From NCBI GenBank assembly GCA_038030265.1, contig CM075939.1, positions 10,769,253-10,833,252 on the forward strand: DNA of 64,000 nt. The letters run 5' to 3'. Below the pieces are notes generated by a model, which was not told the origin of the DNA, made no database searches, and saw only the letters and a list, made by a program, of their open reading frames with translations. A program made the translations under genes and the position numbers. How positions within the stretch are numbered: the stretch's first letter is position 1; every line of letters begins with the position of its first letter. Shown piece after piece: positions 58,396-64,000 of this stretch. This stretch comes from Corythucha ciliata (taxonomy: Eukaryota; Arthropoda; Insecta; Hemiptera; Tingidae).

Positions 58396-61202
58396 TTTAT
58401 AGATGGTAGTAAAGCAAACAAAAACTAATATAATTTTTAATTTTACTTGTAAATCCAGTGCCTTTTCACCATTCAAAAAAGCGTTCAAAGTGATGTCCGT
58501 TGAAGCAATAGCCTACCCACTCACAGTCACCATCCGTTGATATCCATTTTCCCACTTATGACCCACCGTCGTCACTATGCCATGACAATCGTATCAATAT
58601 GATGAAACGATTGACTGAAATACGATCGTGGTCAGCATGCCAGGGGTTTCGCTCAAACCCTATTTTTCAAAGGGTTCGACGTTTTCAATCCCTCCTCGCC
58701 CCTGCCGCGGCTCCACAACTATCCTTTGAATTCCTTATCCCATTTATTCGACACGCTTCGTGAAAAAAAGTTATTGACAGTAAAAAGGTTTGATACGGTT
58801 GAGCGAGCAATTGTCAGTGGCAAAGTAGAAGAGGAAGAGAGTGTGTGGGCCGAAGGATTGAAGAGGAAATAGAGAAAGGTTTTGTGGGAAATAGGGGTAA
58901 GGAAGAAAAAAAAGTTGCAGGAGAATAGTAAGGGGTGGTGAGGAGGAAGTGAGCAGGATTTAATGGATGACATTTTAAACAAGACACGAAGCCAAAAAAA
59001 AAAAGAACTATTCCAGGGGCAAAAAACGAATGGTCTCTCTACGGAAAATAAAATTAGTTGCGCGCTAGAAAAAGAGTTTCAATTGTGGAGGGAAGGTTAG
59101 AAAAGGGAACCGTCGTGGACGCGATGAATGCTAACCAATGACAATTGATAGTTCACTTTCTTTTTAAAGGTCTACTCGAAGTTGCTGTGGACGCAGTTAG
59201 TATTGCAGCGGTGAGCGAGAACCGCAGGCGCGCAGCTAAAATTCACCCAACCATTTCCCCCCTCGACTGATGAAAGCGCATTATTATAGATCATAGATTC
59301 ACTTATGTGCAATGGCGATAGTGCATTTCCTCTCATCTCGTATTAGACGAGCAGGCCTGCACAATGCGGCTCAACGATTGGATTTCAGCACTATCGGTCA
59401 CATCCCTGAGCAATCCACCCCCCCCCCTTCATGCCATTCCAGTGGTACGCTAAAAGAATGTGACAGAGCAGACATCCGCGACATCAACCTCGCACAATTA
59501 GTTTTTTGAATAACCAAAACCACTTGAATTGTATTTTAGAGATGGAATTGATTTGCCAAAAAGCGTGGACCCGAAATTTGTACTTTCTCCAAGACTGGAA
59601 ACCCCACAATATTAGTTTATGAAGACCAAATATCCCCCAAAATTGGATTGTTAAGGACGTAAAAACGAGAAAATCCTTCTATTACGGCGACTATGCCCCG
59701 CAAAATTTGAGTTTTCAGAAAATTAACCCGCGACATTGTAAAATTTATCAAGGAAATTTTGTATACCACGTTATTACTTTAAAATGCTGCCATGCTATTT
59801 ATTTTATTATACCTTACACCGTAATTAAGGCCAAAGGGTGCGTCCAATGTAAAGTATGGGAACTAGAGGGGTTCTCAGAACAATCTCGTGCAACCACCTG
59901 AGCTTTATGCTCCTCGTCAAACCCAACAAGGTCTAACTGGCTGTGGCCGGCACAAGAAAGCTCTTGAATAGTTGTACAGTCGTACGTCCAAGCTACATTT
60001 ACCACCATCCTGTGTAGCCCAGCAAAATAAGATTTTTGAGGGAATTTCCTTCATTAATTCTCTTCTTGAGTACGCATTTTTCAAAGTTTTCCCCGTTAAA
60101 GGAAACTCCCCACTTTAAAATATGAAAGATGCCATAAAAGTGGAACGCTGCGTGTGCCTTTAGTGTGCTTAAACGCCTGTTTTCAACGTGGGAAGATGTT
60201 TGCTCTCCTCTATCCACACAACCCCCCACCACCCCTATCACCGAAAAAACGTTGTTCCTTAATTAAACATCTTTTTCCGAAGGCTGTTGTGTGAGTGAGG
60301 GGAAAAAGGTTTTCCTCCTCTTTATGAAAGATTGCCTGAGTAATTACGGCGGAAGGGATTCTATGTGCACGGGTAGTGATTACTTTTCCTCTTCGTCTCC
60401 CCTCAACCCCTTGCACACTCAGCATCCATACCGCTCATCATTCTAGCGCGGTGGCTCACTTCTTAGTCTGCCCGTAAAAGAAGAAACTAGCGTAGGAAGA
60501 CAGTAAGTAGAATGGAATGGAGGGGGAGGGGTTAAAAGTAAAGCCGTAGAGCATCGTCATTTATCAGTCCTTCACAACGGAAGGTATTTTATTTTATTTT
60601 TTTTTTTTAGCAAACCATTGACAGACGCACTTTAACTGACTTGTGCTTTTTCCTGTTACGAGAGTTGAGTAATGGTGCTGTTCTGGCTAGCGGAAAATGA
60701 ACTTTTCCTGTACTTTTTATTCGTTGAACAGCTCTCGACTCGTACCATTTATATCGTGGCACTTTGAGAGTTTTAGGCAACCTGTTTGATGGAACTTTGA
60801 GGGAGTGAAACGTGAAAAGCTGGCTGGCAGAAATGGGGAGACTACTTTAGCGGTCAAATTCATTGTGAGTAATGGCATTTTGCCCCGTACTTCTGCAGCT
60901 GCGAATGTTCACGCTCAGTGGGCTCTTACAGTAAAAGTGACCTCCTACACCTAATTGATTTAGGTGATTTCGAAACTTTCACCGTTCCCAACACCAGGTC
61001 GATATGACCAATGGAGAGTGTTGTAAAGAGAAGGGAGAAAAAAAAATCTCTTCAAAATACAAGAAGACGCAGGCGTAAACCGTCTGTCACATTGAGGGAC
61101 TTGAATTGCCACTTGAGGTCTTTCTCTCTTTCTGAGTTCAGATGCCGCAAAATCCGCACAAACTTCGATTCATATTCCTCTTTTTATGTCGAGGTTTTGT
61201 AA
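58396..61202. other. Non-coding stretch before the retrotransposon
   Basis: No gene recognised. There is a C10 run at 59418-59427 and a T-rich run at about 60594-60609. A 63-codon frame at 61011-61202 is rich in Arg/Lys but resembles nothing known. Confidence 0.45.
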
Positions 61203-61220
61203 AGCGACTTTGAAAAGATA

Positions 61221-61346
61221 ATGAATTCTAATTCATGGCCTGAGGGCTGCCTTCTTAAAAAATTCTACGGAGTTCTCCCTGAAGAACGGGTTATTCGTGA
61301 CGAGGCTTTTTTGGGCGGGGTTCCCGACTCGGACCAGACTCCTTAG
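61221..61346 (+). pseudogene. Probable C-terminal remnant of ORF1
   Basis: A short frame (SWPEGCLLKKFYGVLPEERV and following residues) ends at TAG 61344-61346, twenty bases before the ORF2 start in another frame, the normal ORF1/ORF2 arrangement. The WPEG..KKFYG..P wording resembles ORF1 ends I recall in arthropod CR1-like elements, with modest certainty. The N-terminal part is missing. Confidence 0.45.
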
Positions 61347-61365
61347 CGCGATTGCCTTCCGCCGA

Positions 61366-64000
61366 ATGGTCCCCGGGCTCACTGTCGTTCATCAGAATAT
61401 TCGCGGGGTAAGGGGAAAATTGAACCAATTGGATGTACAGTTCAACTCGGCAGGTTTCTCCTGTGACGTTTTTTGCCTGAGTGAACATTTTCTGAAGTCG
61501 GGGGAATGCCATTTGTACGCAGTGCACAACTTTGTGTACGCAGATGTTTTTTGTCGTTAGCAGAAAAGCTGTGGAGGAACTGCCATCTTGGTGCGCGCGA
61601 ATGTCGGATTTTAAACTTTCGAGGGCGCTGTGAGCCTTTCTATGGAGTCTCTGTGCGAACTGTCTGCTATTGTAATAGATAAACATCTAATCATCTGTGT
61701 CTATAGACCTCCGGCAGCGGATTTCATCGCTTTCTGTCACCAGTTCGAATTGTTGCTAGACACAGTGAATAAAGCTAATTTGCGGTCAGTAATTTGTGGT
61801 GACTTTAACATCCACTTTGAAAAAGCGGACAATAAAGTCATTTTATTTGACAACCTGTGTCGGTCCTTCGGGTTCTACAGAACAATAACAAGAAATACGA
61901 GGCAGAGCGCTTGCATAGATAATATTCTGATCAACTTTACATTAGAGGAAACGACGGTGAAAGGCGTGGATTGGGGGCTTTCCGATCACAGCGCTCAGCT
62001 CATAGAACTTCGGCTGTCTTCGGTCGAACTCAGAAGGGTAACGTTGGGCAAGAATCTGTTGAGGCGGTCGTTCTCGGCTGACAATGTCGGATACTTTGCC
62101 TGGAATGTTTCAAGGTTTGACTGGTCGGCGTTGTACAACATGACAGATCCCAACGTCGCCATTGACTACTTCTTGAGTGTTGTCATTTACTTCCGCGACG
62201 TTTGCTTTCCACTAAAATCCTGCTCCAGCGGCTCGATGGGTAGACTGAGACCCTGCGAATGGTACAACGAGGGATTAGGGGTTCTAAAGAGCGAGGTGCT
62301 TCGCCTCTATGCCCTTCAGAAGTTCGGTAAATCGGCTGAACATGTCGCCGCTTACAGGAAGGTTCACAAAACCTATAAGGAAAGGTTGCGCTTGGCGCGC
62401 CTGGAATATAACGCGAGTCATATCTCCAGTGCCATATGCCCCACAAAGGCAACTTGGGAAGTTTTGCGAAGGGAAGGACTAGTTTCCCATAGGTCCAGCG
62501 TATCTGTGGCTTCCACCATGGACTGTCGTGATTTTAGCAAATTCTTTTCTAGTGTCGTTGAGCGGGTCCAGGAGAACATACATCACTTGTCTAATGAGAA
62601 GGCGTGCGGGCCGGCCGTCAAGTTTTCGAATGAACCAGAAAACGGTTCTCTCTCTGCCTTCAAGTCCTTATCGGAGAAAGACGTTGTGTCTATCGTGGCA
62701 AAGCTTCCGCCCACAAAATCAACGGATATCTATGACGTGTCTCCCAGGCTCCTTAAATCGTTGTTACCTCAAATTGTGACTCCGGTGACAGTCGTGATGA
62801 ATCTTTGTCTGGCTCAGGGGGTCTTTCCGTCTTCCTTCAAGATGAGTAAAGTTGTGCCGATCTTCAAGAAGAAAGGCAATCCAAATGACCCAGGTAGCTG
62901 GAGACCAATTTCCATTTGTGTCACATTTTCAAAAATTCTCGAAAGAGCGATTAACCTTCAGCTTACAAACTTCCTTGAGGGGGCGGGATGCCTCAGTCCC
63001 AGGCAATTTGGCTTTAGGCGGGGGAGAAATACCACGCAAGCAGTTATGGCCCTAGCTTCACGCATATACGTGGCATTCGAAAACAAAGAATACGGGATGG
63101 CGACATTCTGTGACCTCTCTCGTGCATTCGATAGTATTTCTCATGAGAAACTGATTAATAAGCTATACGCCTATGGAATAAGGGGTTTATCTCTGGATAT
63201 GCTGAGGGACTATTTGCGGGGGCGGATTCAGATTGTCTTTTATAACGGAGATTCGTCAGAGCCTTCGGAGGTTAGGCATGGAGTTCCTCAGGGGTCAATA
63301 CTTGGGCCTCTCCTGTATTTGATCATCATAAATTATCTGCCGTCATGGGTTGACGCATTGGTCACATTGTTCGTCGACGATACAACTATTACTATGTCGG
63401 ACTCGGATGTTCATAATCTAATGAAGAGGATGAGTGAAGAACTCAATAAGGTCGAGGCTTGGCTGTTGGGCAACGATTCGTGGCTCAATAAGGAAAAAAA
63501 TCGTCATCTGGTTTTTGGGTTGAAAGAGTTGACTCCGGCTAAACCGGTTAAGTTCCTTGGGGTGTGGATAGATGCTAAACTCGACTGGCACCATCATATC
63601 GAAGAATTGTCCAAGCGTCTAAATAGAGCTTTATTCGCTCTGAGAAAGCTTAAGGAAAGTGTTCCACTCTCTGGCCTTCTGACGGCATACTTCGGAATCT
63701 TCCACAGTCTGCTCGGTTATGGAGTTCTTCTCTGGGGTGGATCACCGAAGGCGGAGGTTATCTTTACCCTCCAAAAAAAGGCAATCCGAGCCATAATGAA
63801 CGTTGGCCGTGCGGCCCATTGTCAAGAGTACTTCCGGGATCTTCGAATTCTCACGCTGGCGTCACTTTACGTCCTAGAGTGCGTTTGTTTCGCTCATGCT
63901 ACGAAGGGAAGTAGTACTACGGTTGGAAGTTCGACTGGTCTGGCCCTTCGTAACGCCGACAACATAAGGGATCCCTTCTTTAGGCTTAGTAAAACTAAGT
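61366..64000 (+). pseudogene. Non-LTR ORF2: endonuclease and reverse transcriptase, two early stops, 3' partial
   Basis: From ATG 61366 one frame runs to the window end with stops only at 61558-61560 (TAG) and 61612-61614 (TAA); the last 795 codons are uninterrupted. AP-endonuclease motifs: TVVHQNIRGVRGK, CLSEH, CVYRPPAADF, CGDFNIHFEKAD and SDHSAQL. Reverse transcriptase: VVPIFKKKGNPNDPGSWRPI, FGFRRGRNTTQA, FCDLSRAFDSISHEKL, HGVPQGSILGPLLY and the catalytic box LFVDDTTIT, followed by KFLGVWIDAKLDWHHHIEEL and the C-terminal GYGVLLWGGSP...QKKAIRAI. It copies its RNA onto nicked genomic DNA. With FVDD intact and RT open, the element looks young, but the stops in the endonuclease would prevent a full product unless suppressed. 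Confidence 0.88.

Larger units (their letters stand above)
61203..64000 (+). mobile_element. CR1/jockey-type non-LTR retrotransposon, 5'-truncated, continues past window
   Basis: Contains the end of an ORF1-like frame and an ORF2 with endonuclease and reverse transcriptase domains. The left boundary is inferred from where ORF1-like coding begins after a stop at 61200-61202; a 5' truncation is typical of target-primed reverse transcription. The 3' end and tail are outside the window, so target-site duplications cannot be checked. Confidence 0.85.

Noticed and set aside
58561..58580. An Asp-Asp-Gly codon block on the minus strand as a candidate catalytic exon
   Set aside because: The flanking frame meets a stop within a few codons and lacks the hydrophobic residues before and the HPDL block after that convertases have.

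Overview
The window is eukaryotic nuclear DNA, most likely from an arthropod, and the repeat types are compatible with an insect. The evidence is spliceosomal genes with GT-AG introns, Tc1/mariner-type inverted-repeat elements, a non-LTR retrotransposon, tRNA-derived SINE pieces, and AT-rich intergenic DNA with many simple-sequence tracts. I cannot name the species.

Two protein-coding genes are clear, and they converge tail to tail. At the left edge (1-1217, +) lie the last seven exons of a USP39/SAD1-type spliceosomal ubiquitin-hydrolase-like protein, separated by very short introns (58-72 nt). On the minus strand, 14 exons (27808 down to 19692) encode about 890 residues of a furin-type proprotein convertase (Fur2/PCSK5-like): most of the S8 catalytic domain, the P domain, a long cysteine-rich region and a C-terminal membrane anchor. 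I could not find its 5' exons (signal peptide, propeptide, catalytic Asp), although 36 kb of upstream sequence is present. They may lie beyond the window, in which case most of 28-64 kb is one giant intron.

Region by region: 1.2-3.8 kb holds degenerate ~30-bp tandem repeats. 3.9-9.2 kb is a nest of foldback (palindromic) transposons, including one inserted into an arm of another. 9.2-19.7 kb has more foldbacks, a SINE piece, and weak hints of a plus-strand transcript. 19.7-27.8 kb is the convertase. 28-61 kb is non-coding, with foldback elements at 36.3, 37.7, 50.1, 54.9 and 57.6 kb, further ~30-bp arrays at 30.9 and 51.7 kb, hexamer-type simple repeats, and a remarkable number of poly-C/poly-G runs. 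61.2-64 kb is a 5'-truncated CR1/jockey-type non-LTR element whose reverse transcriptase frame runs off the window.

The most unusual content is structural: several families of long-armed palindromes, most with TACAGGGTG-type ends. One carries inverted copies of a transposase C-terminus in its two arms, which suggests how such palindromes arise. The second point is a ~30-bp repeat that occurs as two diverged but alignable subfamilies in three places.
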